A DNA stretch of 20,795 bases from Clostridia bacterium (GTDB lineage Bacteria > Bacillota > Clostridia > Christensenellales > DTU072), in NCBI GenBank assembly GCA_028701415.1, contig JAQVQU010000022.1, positions 1 through 20,795 of the forward strand, given 5' to 3'. How positions within the stretch are numbered: the first letter of the stretch is position 1; each line of letters starts with the position of its first letter. Positions 8,892-16,323 of this stretch are shown here, piece after piece. The position numbers and the translations under genes are program-made. Under the pieces are notes generated by a model, which worked only from the letters and a program-made list of their open reading frames with translations, had not been told where the DNA came from and did no database searches.

Positions 8892-10319
8892 CTAGAAACC
8901 TATGTACTCAATAAATGTATCATTAAATTTTACTTGTTCGTTAAGTTCGACAGGTTTTGAAAGTTTTACTACAAGTCTTTCATCTGCTTTTCCCTGAGCG
9001 CATAATATTGTCCCTTTCAAAGCAGCATTTGCAATAGATACACAACGATCAGTAAAAGCCCTTGGTATTATCCCGCAAATTGCTGCACTTTCAACAGAAA
9101 TGTAGCTTGAAAAACCACCCGCCAGATAAACTTTATCTATCTCTTCATAAGAAGTCCCCGAGTTATCCAGCAGAGTTTCTATCCCGCTTCGTATTGCTGC
9201 TTTAGCAAGCTGGAATTCCCTTATGTCCTTTTGCGTTAATACAATATTATTGATAATAGGGAATCCTTTTTCTAGGGTAAGGTATCCTGTACTATCTATT
9301 ATTCCATGTTTAATAAGTTCTGCTATTACATCGATCAAACCTGTCCCGCATAGGCCTATTGGTTTTTTACCTATATAATTAATTTCTGGAATACCACTCT
9401 CCCCAAGTCTGAAGCTGGTAATTGCACCTTCAGTTGCTGGCATTCCACAAGATATATTCGCTCCTTCGAAACAAGGCCCTGCGGCGGTAGAAGTTGTTAT
9501 ATACTCCTTGCTGCTAAAAACCGCTACCTCGGCATTAGTTCCAAAATCAATCCAGATACTCTTTTTCCCTTCCCTAGGAATTTGTGCTGTAACTAATCCT
9601 GCCGCTACATCACTTCCAACAAAAGAAGATATTCCCGATAAAGAAAGAACTTTACACTCAAAAGGAAATCCAATTTCCTTTGACTTACCTTCTTTTCTTT
9701 CTAAAAACCTTGCAGTATATGGGTGATACCCAAGCGTGGTACAATCCTCTCCCCAAAAAATGTGAAGCATTGTAGTATTCCCACATACGAAGATTTCTCT
9801 AACAGCCTTTAAAAAATACTTTTTAACAAGGTTATTAATGGCATTAGAAATAGAATCAATCAAAGGCCTTTTTAATGCTTCTGTTCCTTCTATATTAACC
9901 GCATTAATCCGGGAAATTACATCGGAGCCAAACCTGCTTTGAGGATTCTTGAAGGTGACGGTTTCCGTTACTCCATCCTCACCATCCAATAAAGCTATTG
10001 TCACCGTCGTAGTCCCTATATCCAAAGCAAAACATGCTTTATCTCCATGAAACTTTCCAGTCTCTTTTATACCTTGTTGGACATAAATATTCTCTTCCAA
10101 ATATGGGATAAAAATTTCCATATTCTCAGTCAAAAATGTAGAGCAAGAGAGAATACCTATACCACTTTTTTCAACTAGGCACCTACCGCATGTTCCCTTT
10201 CCCCCACAGGTCAAAGGGAGATCATATCCATTTCTTAAAAGCACCTTCGAAAGTATTTCTCCCTCAGATGCTAAAATCTCTCTTCCATCGTTTTTGACTT
10301 TTATTACTATTTGCCTCAT
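8892..10319 (-). CDS. RACE-type corrinoid reductive activase: [2Fe-2S] ferredoxin plus ASKHA ATPase
   Basis: This 475-residue protein restores inactivated Co(II) corrinoid protein to Co(I) using ATP and a low-potential electron. The N-terminal plant-type ferredoxin domain has Cys38, Cys44, Cys47 (TCGGKGTCGRC) and Cys59 (LSCST), the four [2Fe-2S] ligands. The ASKHA ATPase fold follows, with phosphate-1 motif ALDIGTTTVTIALLD (about 98-112), FGSDVISRI, FVCGNTTMLHI, DFGTNAEVAV and a C-terminal LAGGFSSYI adenosine motif (DUF4445 type). This is the bacterial RACE form, distinct from the archaeal RamA with [4Fe-4S] clusters. It is slightly shorter than the usual 600 or so residues, mostly from the linker between ferredoxin and ATPase. 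The gene sits between the corrinoid protein and methyltransferase genes, as is typical for O-demethylase operons. The ribosome binding site is weak (AAGAG). Confidence 0.92.
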   Translation of the reverse strand: MRQIVIKVKNDGREILASEGEILSKVLLRNGYDLPLTCGGKGTCGRCLVEKSGIGILSCSTFLTENMEIFIPYLEENIYVQQGIKETGKFHGDKACFALDIGTTTVTIALLDGEDGVTETVTFKNPQSRFGSDVISRINAVNIEGTEALKRPLIDSISNAINNLVKKYFLKAVREIFVCGNTTMLHIFWGEDCTTLGYHPYTARFLERKEGKSKEIGFPFECKVLSLSGISSFVGSDVAAGLVTAQIPREGKKSIWIDFGTNAEVAVFSSKEYITTSTAAGPCFEGANISCGMPATEGAITSFRLGESGIPEINYIGKKPIGLCGTGLIDVIAELIKHGIIDSTGYLTLEKGFPIINNIVLTQKDIREFQLAKAAIRSGIETLLDNSGTSYEEIDKVYLAGGFSSYISVESAAICGIIPRAFTDRCVSIANAALKGTILCAQGKADERLVVKLSKPVELNEQVKFNDTFIEYIGF

Positions 10320-10396
10320 TTTTTCTCTTAGTTAACTTAAAGAATCTTTTTTATGGACCAATTTATAATGTTATTGCATAGACAACCGGTCTCTTT

Positions 10397-11035
10397 TTAT
10401 TGGTTTAAACAAAACTTTTTTGCTACTTCTGCTGCGCTAGCCGCATCAGCCGTAAATGCATCAGCTCCTATCTTTTCTGCAAATTCACTTGTTAATGGCG
10501 CCCCACCAACCATAACTTTAACCTTATTGCGGATTCCCGCAGCCACCAATGAGTCAATTATCTCCTTTTGATTTGCCATTGTGGTGGTTAATAGTGCGGA
10601 TAAGCAAACCAAGGCTGCTCCACTGCTCTTTACAGCTTCTACAACCTTCTTTCCATCGACATCAACCCCGAGGTCTATACACTCAATTCCAACCCCTTCT
10701 AACATCATTTTGACTAAATTCTTTCCGACATCATGCAAATCACCTTTTACTGTGCAAATTATGGCTTTGCCTATTGGCTTTACGCCCTCTTTTAAAAGAG
10801 CCGGCCGCAAAATCTCTGTACCTTTATTCATGGCACGTGCTGATATTAAAACTTCCGGGACAAAAATCTCCCCACTTTTAAACTTTGATCCAATAACCTC
10901 CATCGCTGGGATCATAGCCTTATTTAAAATATCCGCAGCTGAGACACCCGAATCAAGTGCTTCTTTTACGGCAAGCTGAATGTCCTTTGATTTTCCTTTC
11001 TGAATCAATTCGTTAACTGTTTGTAAATATTCCAT
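10397..11035 (-). CDS. methyltransferase corrinoid (cobalamin-binding) protein, MtaC/MtbC type
   Basis: The 212-residue protein has the standard two-domain layout. Residues 1-88 form the helical cap (B12-binding 2), and residues about 89-212 form the Rossmann-like B12-binding domain. The cobalt-ligand motif D-x-H-x-x-G is present as GDLHDVGKN with His101 as lower axial ligand, followed by SALLTTTM and VGGAPLTSEFA, which line the corrin. It carries the methyl group as methyl-Co(III) between methyl donor and acceptor, and is reactivated by the adjacent RACE protein. The start at 11035 has a strong AAGGAAGGGGG ribosome binding site, which suggests high expression. It lies 198 bp downstream of the activase-GRE fusion gene, with a hairpin and T-run in the spacer, and 77 bp upstream of the reactivase gene. 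Confidence 0.95.
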   Translation of the reverse strand: MEYLQTVNELIQKGKSKDIQLAVKEALDSGVSAADILNKAMIPAMEVIGSKFKSGEIFVPEVLISARAMNKGTEILRPALLKEGVKPIGKAIICTVKGDLHDVGKNLVKMMLEGVGIECIDLGVDVDGKKVVEAVKSSGAALVCLSALLTTTMANQKEIIDSLVAAGIRNKVKVMVGGAPLTSEFAEKIGADAFTADAASAAEVAKKFCLNQ

Positions 11036-11094
11036 TAAAATTCCCCCTTCCTTTTCTTTTAGATTTTAACATAGCTGTAATTACCATTATATAT

Positions 11095-11124
11095 AAAAAA
11101 TGGGATTATATACAAAAATCCCAT
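11095..11124 (-). terminator. hairpin with T-run between the GRE fusion gene and the corrinoid gene
   Basis: On the minus strand an 8-bp perfect stem (ATGGGATT / AATCCCAT, at 11117-11124 and 11100-11107) with a 9-nt loop is followed directly by TTTTTT (11095-11100). The stem has only three G-C pairs, so it would be a leaky intrinsic terminator or a processing/stabilising hairpin rather than a full stop. It could lower expression of the corrinoid operon relative to the GRE. A TATAAT-like box just downstream may also start a second transcript. Confidence 0.5.
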
Positions 11125-11233
11125 ATATTATATTCTTGCATGCATCTCTTTCTTAACTCAAACCTAATTATAAGTACGTTTAATAACTATTCCTGCTTAA
11201 GACCTAATATTTCTTTATTCAATGCAAATGCGG

Positions 11234-14200
11234 TTATGCATAGCAGGTGCGGTTTATTATTATCTTCTTTAAATCATCAGACAATTCATTGAAGTATGAG
11301 CAATACCCTGCCACTCTTACCATTAAATACTTATACTTTTCCGGGTTATTATATGCATCTATCAGGATATCTCTGCTTATAACATTGGGTTGGAATTGCA
11401 TTCCACCTTTTGTCAAAAATACTTTGAAAATGCTTGCAAGATTTTCAATTCCCTCCTGTCCAGGGAATAAAGCCGAATCTATGTGGAAAGTAACTGTTGT
11501 GCCATTTGGGGCAAGATCCTTATAGTTAATTGCCGATACGGCATTTAGGGAAGACATTAAATTACTTTCTTCCATTCCATAGTGAGGGGTTACGCTATTT
11601 GCAAGAGGAACTCCCTTCAGTCTACCCGACGGTAAAGCCTGAGTCTTAAGACCATATCTATCATTGACATTCAAAGCATAATACCCAGCAACATATTTTC
11701 CGCCTCTGTCAGGAGTCGGGACATTCGCAAGTGCATCATTCCAAATCCCTAGCACTAGGTCTACCCATTTTGCGGGAACTTTCGAAGAATCATCTCCAAA
11801 CTTAGGAATAGAATTGATGTCAGCAAGTATTTTTTGATTTTCTTCTCCCTCGTAATTTGAATCAACTGCCTTAATAATATCCAACATAGTGTATTTTTTC
11901 TCAGTAAACACCAGTTTGTCGATAGCATAGAGAGAGTCTGCGGCATCTGTTATACCTACACCTTGGATTCCGCTACTAATAAAGTCTGTACCCCCTTGAT
12001 AAGCACATTTCCCCCTCCTTAAGCAACCATCATACAAAGATGATGCCAGCGGAGTTGTGAAGTCCTTTCCTAAAATTTCAATAATCCGTTGTTGGTCGGC
12101 TAATACTGAATTTGTAATTGCCTGCAATCTTTCCTTATATCTACTCAACAGCTCTTCCATTGAAGAGGGGGGATTGTAAACATACATTCCTTTTTTTATT
12201 TTACGTTTTTCAATGGATTTGTGTCTTAAGTTAACCATCATACTGCAATAAGGACATTTCTTATATTTCCCAAAGAAATAATCAAAAAACCTATCTATTA
12301 CCAGCTTAAGATGTTCCTTGTTGCTGTAATTCCATAAGTCGTGTTCATGTCCTTTTATAGCTTGCAACAAAGGAAGAGTCACATTAACGTTCGCACTGTC
12401 TGTATTTCCAAAATGATCGTCGCTTGCTATTGGCTCGACACAACCTACTATTGCGTAATTTCTTGCATTTTCGAGAGAGGTCCCATGTTTTCTGACTATA
12501 GCATCAAAATATTCTTCATCACTAAAAAGCTCGGGCATCGGGCAGCCATTTATATATATTTCCGCCAATCTATCTAAATATTTTTTGGGGCTATTTTTAT
12601 TTATTCGGGCGCACATATTAATCGCAAGAGGTTGCAATTCGCAAGCATCTATTAGCATATATGTCAGATCGTTTGTTGCATCATTTCCTTCTTTATCTGT
12701 GCCTCCAAAAGTTAGAGCTTGATCGACAGACAAAGTCTCAAACAGCTTTGCAATATTCAAAAGGCTATCCCCGTCATTAACTAAGATTACCTCATCAATC
12801 TTTAAAGTGAATAGTGCCAAAAGTTCTTTTGCTTCCTCGTAGGTAATCCTTCCAGCAGCCAAATCCGCTTTGTAGTAAGGATATAGGATTTGGTCGAATC
12901 GGCCAAAACTCACTGCATTTTCATAAGCCTCATTACAAATGGCTATTTGTATGAAAAGAATAGCTTGCAACGCTTCATGGAAGGTCTCGGCTGGATATCT
13001 CGGAACCTTTTTGCAGATAGCAGCCATTTTTTCTAGTTCCTTTTTCCTTTCAGGGTTATTCTCATTTATGGCCATATCTGTTAAATGAGCACTATATCTA
13101 TCAGCCCAATTCGCTAAACCTTCTAGAGCGATTATCGCCCCTTCATAAAAACTTTGATCATTTTCAGGATGGGCTTTTGCTTCTTCCTTTACTCTTTCAA
13201 TAAGACCGGTTGTTCCCTTTTCCAAAATCCTGTCATAATTGGGGATAAAATGAGCAATTGCAGCCATGTTGTTGTTAAACCCTGCAATCATTTCCGAGCT
13301 ACGCCCCAGCATTGCCATTAACTTCGGGAGCGTGTTCGCTACTTTACCCAGAACACCTTTTTTAATCCAGAAGGGTGCTATGCGTGTATAAAAATACCAC
13401 CTGTCTTTTGCGGATATTTTAAAAGATACCGGAGTTTGCTTATTAATCTTATACAAAAAAGTGAGATCCAGAACTCCATATTGCTCAACCCAGACCTGCC
13501 CACCGCATCTCTTTGCAGTAAAGTTACCAACAAGAAGCTCTTTGTCATAAACCGTTATGGATTTATTCTCAAGAACGTATTTTAATCTTTTTGCCCTATG
13601 TATGTGAACCGGCTCTTTAAATCCATTTTTTCTATAAAACTGAGTCTTTAATTTATCAACTTCTATGCAAAGGGATCTCCCAGCTTTACGAATATCTTGC
13701 TGTATCTGATTAACTCTATCAGTGAACTCAGCAGTTCTTTTAATGCTGTTTTCTTTAACGTTATATGCGTTAATCCCATTCTTCTTAAAAAACTCCAAAC
13801 CCTGCTTTAAAGAAATAAGGCTTTGTTCGGGGGTGATGTTTAGCATCGGGATATCCAAATTAAGTCTCTTCGCCTTATCCTCATACATATTGTGATATTT
13901 TAAAATCTCTATGGTGTCATACCCTAATGATTTTAAAAGTTCAGACATATCCTTAATATACTCTTCCTTATCATTCAATCCCGGAATCATGACCATACGA
14001 AATCTGATCTTAGCGTTGGTTTTTACTATTTTTTTGAGATTCTCTTGGATCAGAGAGTTTTCTATGCCGGTTAATTCTTTATGTTTTTCACTGTTGCCCG
14101 CAACTTTTATATCTATCAGAAATAAATCAACATAAGGTAAAACCATCTCTATCGTTGAGTAAGGAACACACAAAGTAGTTTCGACAGCCGTATTTATGCC

Positions 14201-14506
14201 CTCTTTCTTTATGGCAGATAATAAAGCTACCAGATTTTCCGGGTCCTGTATGAGTGGTTCCCCGCCACTTAACGTAACCCCTCCGCCCGATTCAAGATAA
14301 TATTCCTTATCCCTTAAAATCTCTTCCAGAATTTCATCCAGTGTATTTTTTTCATACAAAGGTGTGTCTTTACTAAGCATTTCAGGGTTTTGGCACCATT
14401 TGCATCTCAATGGACATCCCCTGAAAAAGACAGTGGTTCTTAGTCCGCTTCCATCCTGAACCGAAGTTCTTTGGATTTTAATAACGTTCATACTTTTTTC
14501 GTTCAT
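11234..14506 (-). CDS. fusion protein: radical-SAM glycyl radical enzyme activase (N-term) plus glycyl radical enzyme (C-term)
   Basis: One uninterrupted 1090-residue frame holds two enzymes that are normally separate. Residues 1 to about 258 are an activase: GSGLRTTVFFRGC with the [4Fe-4S]/SAM motif C31-x3-C35-x2-C38, then SGGEP (GGE 81-83) and a complete partial-barrel end. It is the short PflA-like form: no cysteine lies between C38 and GGE, so the ferredoxin-like insert of most non-PFL activases is absent. Residues about 260-1090 are a full-length PFL-like GRE: His419 (AHFIPNY), the thiyl-radical motif GCVEP with Cys689 and Glu691, and the glycyl radical motif RVAGYCSYF with Gly1067. GCVEP points to the diol dehydratase / C-O or C-N lyase branch rather than pyruvate formate-lyase. 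I find no in-frame ATG, GTG or TTG for roughly 90 residues around the junction, so the GRE cannot easily be translated alone. The start at 14506 follows GGGGGA. It leads the catabolic cluster. The substrate is unknown. Confidence 0.93.
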   Translation of the reverse strand: MNEKSMNVIKIQRTSVQDGSGLRTTVFFRGCPLRCKWCQNPEMLSKDTPLYEKNTLDEILEEILRDKEYYLESGGGVTLSGGEPLIQDPENLVALLSAIKKEGINTAVETTLCVPYSTIEMVLPYVDLFLIDIKVAGNSEKHKELTGIENSLIQENLKKIVKTNAKIRFRMVMIPGLNDKEEYIKDMSELLKSLGYDTIEILKYHNMYEDKAKRLNLDIPMLNITPEQSLISLKQGLEFFKKNGINAYNVKENSIKRTAEFTDRVNQIQQDIRKAGRSLCIEVDKLKTQFYRKNGFKEPVHIHRAKRLKYVLENKSITVYDKELLVGNFTAKRCGGQVWVEQYGVLDLTFLYKINKQTPVSFKISAKDRWYFYTRIAPFWIKKGVLGKVANTLPKLMAMLGRSSEMIAGFNNNMAAIAHFIPNYDRILEKGTTGLIERVKEEAKAHPENDQSFYEGAIIALEGLANWADRYSAHLTDMAINENNPERKKELEKMAAICKKVPRYPAETFHEALQAILFIQIAICNEAYENAVSFGRFDQILYPYYKADLAAGRITYEEAKELLALFTLKIDEVILVNDGDSLLNIAKLFETLSVDQALTFGGTDKEGNDATNDLTYMLIDACELQPLAINMCARINKNSPKKYLDRLAEIYINGCPMPELFSDEEYFDAIVRKHGTSLENARNYAIVGCVEPIASDDHFGNTDSANVNVTLPLLQAIKGHEHDLWNYSNKEHLKLVIDRFFDYFFGKYKKCPYCSMMVNLRHKSIEKRKIKKGMYVYNPPSSMEELLSRYKERLQAITNSVLADQQRIIEILGKDFTTPLASSLYDGCLRRGKCAYQGGTDFISSGIQGVGITDAADSLYAIDKLVFTEKKYTMLDIIKAVDSNYEGEENQKILADINSIPKFGDDSSKVPAKWVDLVLGIWNDALANVPTPDRGGKYVAGYYALNVNDRYGLKTQALPSGRLKGVPLANSVTPHYGMEESNLMSSLNAVSAINYKDLAPNGTTVTFHIDSALFPGQEGIENLASIFKVFLTKGGMQFQPNVISRDILIDAYNNPEKYKYLMVRVAGYCSYFNELSDDLKKIIINRTCYA

Positions 14507-14547
14507 ACTTTCCCCCGAGTCTCAATACTGAGAACATAGATACTATA

Positions 14548-14577
14548 ATTATATATACAAGAGTGTATATGGGTCAA
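14548..14577 (-). promoter_or_regulatory. sigma-70 type promoter of the GRE fusion gene
   Basis: On the minus strand TTGACC (14577-14572) and TATAAT (14553-14548) are separated by 18 bp. The start site would fall near 14541, giving a leader of about 35 nt with the GGGGGA ribosome binding site before the ATG at 14506. This is the best promoter in the catabolic region. The rest of the non-coding stretch 14578-14751 is AT-rich with a long T-rich tract and shows no clear terminator or gene. Confidence 0.65.
14553..14570. promoter_or_regulatory. perfect 7-4-7 palindrome overlapping the GRE promoter spacer (candidate operator)
   Basis: ATATACA-AGAG-TGTATAT is a perfect inverted repeat that fills the interval between the -35 and -10 boxes and touches the -10 hexamer. 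A dimeric repressor bound here would block RNA polymerase. No regulator gene is encoded in the window, so the protein that reads it must lie elsewhere. Confidence 0.55.
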
Positions 14578-14751
14578 TACCGGCAAAAAATACTGGAAAA
14601 AAATAAAAAAAAGTAATTCTATTTAGAGAGTGTTGCGTTTTCCCTTAATATTAGACTACATTTTCTATACTTAATCGATAAATACTGTGACAAAATCACT
14701 TTTCTATCGAATCCTCTCTACTCAATCTAAACTATTGTTTTCTACAGGATT

Positions 14752-14958
14752 TTACTGATAATATGTCTTTTTCAGCGCTATATCATATCCCATGGCATGT
14801 CCAATGTGGTTCCTATTCCCCTTATTATCCCCATAACGGTTGCCAGGAGCATTTTGATCATCTTGAAAATCCGGATTATTGTCCCCTTCTCCCATGAAGA
14901 GATCTTCATAGCTTTTTATAAATGCGACAAGTCCATCCATATAACATTCTTGATTCAA
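14752..14958 (-). CDS. possible small protein of unknown function (68 aa)
   Basis: A 68-codon frame begins with TTG overlapping the TGA stop of the upstream lipoprotein gene by four bases (TTGA), a pattern compatible with translational coupling, as in the ATGA overlap just upstream. The protein has no signal peptide, membrane helix or known motif. Its middle is rich in Asn, Asp, Gly and charged residues (GEGDNNPDFQDDQNAPGNRY), which suggests a flexible hydrophilic segment. There is no strong ribosome binding site, only AGAAG-like purines. It fills part of a roughly 450-bp interval otherwise without a gene. It may equally be a chance frame or a remnant of a longer gene. Confidence 0.35.
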   Translation of the reverse strand: MNQECYMDGLVAFIKSYEDLFMGEGDNNPDFQDDQNAPGNRYGDNKGNRNHIGHAMGYDIALKKTYYQ

Positions 14959-15692
14959 CTAATTTTTTCTTCTTTTAGGAAAATCAGCTCTGTTTCAGCC
15001 ACATCTAACTTATCTAGTTTGAATATAAATATTACCTGATATGATATCGTTCCTTGCATGTACGGGGTTGTATCGTCTCTGGTATATACCCTCAGAACGT
15101 TTTCCTCTAATTCTATTTTCCTGATTAAATGCCATTTACTGCTAACCCACGATTTATACATCACAACCAGAACCATCTCACTTTCGAAATTAACTTCGGG
15201 AGATTCAACAAAGATACTCTCCAGTTGCTGTTGTTCTGTGACAACATGAATTTTGTATTCAGGTATTCTATTATTTATCATGCCACTAGTTCTATTTTCG
15301 TTTAGGAAACTCTCTTTGAGCTCAGACACATCCGTTGCCCTATTAAGTGCGAAGAGCAACTTCTCAGCATTATAGTCTAATTTTACCTCCACTCGGTCTA
15401 TCCCATCTTTCGCTTCAGTTGCTAACTCATCTACTTCTACATAGTAATCTGCATTATTAATCGCATTCACACCTTCTTCTACGGCTAAAGACATTGCTTG
15501 TAATCCTTCTTCGGAGTAACTGTATTCTTCCGTCATAGACACTGCGTAAGCCCTTAATTCTGCCTCTTTACCTTCTTTATATTCTCTAAAATCTTCACTG
15601 TATGGGTCACAACCTGCAGATAGTAACAATAGAAAAAAGATAAGAGAAAAAACACCCGCTTTCTGAATAATTCTTACTAGTTTGGCTTTCAT
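14955..15692 (-). CDS. lipoprotein with helical N-terminal domain, unknown function
   Basis: This 245-residue protein has a basic start, a hydrophobic helix and the lipobox LSAGC, so it should be lipidated at Cys28 and anchored outside the cytoplasmic membrane. Residues about 31-100 are a helical, Ala/Glu-rich segment that resembles the second lipoprotein at 16324-17037 (YK-x2-K...GL-A...AV-x2-G...AI...VD...A-D-I pattern). Residues about 130-245 form a beta-rich domain (MVLVVMYKSW...HLIRKIELEENVLRVYTR) that does not match that paralogue and faintly recalls PrcB-type domains. The ATG overlaps the stop of the membrane-protein gene by four bases (ATGA) and has a GGAGG site inside that gene. Function is unknown; a surface complex with the co-translated membrane protein is plausible. 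Confidence 0.75.
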   Translation of the reverse strand: MKAKLVRIIQKAGVFSLIFFLLLLSAGCDPYSEDFREYKEGKEAELRAYAVSMTEEYSYSEEGLQAMSLAVEEGVNAINNADYYVEVDELATEAKDGIDRVEVKLDYNAEKLLFALNRATDVSELKESFLNENRTSGMINNRIPEYKIHVVTEQQQLESIFVESPEVNFESEMVLVVMYKSWVSSKWHLIRKIELEENVLRVYTRDDTTPYMQGTISYQVIFIFKLDKLDVAETELIFLKEEKIS

Positions 15693-16198
15693 CTCTTCCT
15701 ATCCTCCGGAATTGATTTAAGTCCAGCAGAAATCTTATGCATATCATATCTAAACTTTATCGTTATTCCCATATATATGACTTCAACTATTATACTCGGG
15801 AAAAACACTACGAAATGTAGCATCTTACTAATATATGTAAAGCCAAACAATAATCCCCCGACAACAATTGATAAGTAAAAAATATTCCCTACCTCGCTTG
15901 CGACTATATTTGCTTTTATTCCTCGCAAGTATTTTTTGATTCCCTCAAAATCATTAGAAATCACATAAAACCTTACCATTAGGATGGCTGGAAACAAAAA
16001 AATAATACTGGCATAATATATGTAGCACATAACATAAAACATTGCTTTAACCTTCATTTCCTCTGGACCACTTGATAAGTGTGGGAGTGGAGGCAAGTTT
16101 TTTGAAACTATGGCTATGATAATCGATAAGATTATATGCAAAAATAGAGGTACAAGACACAACCATATTTCAACCTTTTTTTTATCCAATTTAGGCAT
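15689..16198 (-). CDS. four-helix integral membrane protein, unknown function
   Basis: The 169-residue protein has four clear hydrophobic spans at about residues 10-31, 53-79, 103-123 and 127-147, with short basic loops and a charged C-terminal tail, giving both ends on the cytoplasmic side. I recognise no family motif. The ATG at 16198 has an excellent AGAGGTGAT ribosome binding site. It overlaps the next lipoprotein gene by four bases, so the two are almost certainly made together. It lies 125 bp after the first lipoprotein gene. A transport or sensing role is possible but nothing in the sequence shows it. Confidence 0.7.
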   Translation of the reverse strand: MPKLDKKKVEIWLCLVPLFLHIILSIIIAIVSKNLPPLPHLSSGPEEMKVKAMFYVMCYIYYASIIFLFPAILMVRFYVISNDFEGIKKYLRGIKANIVASEVGNIFYLSIVVGGLLFGFTYISKMLHFVVFFPSIIVEVIYMGITIKFRYDMHKISAGLKSIPEDRKR

Positions 16199-16250
16199 AT
16201 ATCACCTCTAAAACTAACATAACCACACTATTGATTAGATATTCTGGTGA

Positions 16251-16272
16251 GAAAACAGCAAATTTGCTTTTC
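16251..16272 (-). terminator. weak hairpin between the first lipoprotein gene and the membrane-protein gene
   Basis: An AGCAAATTTGCT palindrome is flanked by GAAAA and TTTTC arms (one extra base on one side), making a hairpin with a T-rich 3' side on the minus strand. It is short and AT-rich, so partial termination or RNA processing is as likely as real termination. Confidence 0.3.
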
Positions 16273-16323
16273 CTACTTTTGGATTTGCTCATACTTTTGC
16301 CTTGGTATTTTCTGCGTTTTACT

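Noticed and set aside
10581..10979. 132-codon open frame on the plus strand
   Set aside because: It lies fully antisense to the corrinoid protein gene, whose motifs are intact; no ribosome binding site and a composition typical of an antisense shadow.
14507..14751. possible RNA gene or riboswitch upstream of the GRE gene
   Set aside because: I looked for cobalamin- or other riboswitch-like conserved blocks and stable stems and found only AT-rich sequence, the promoter and the short palindrome.
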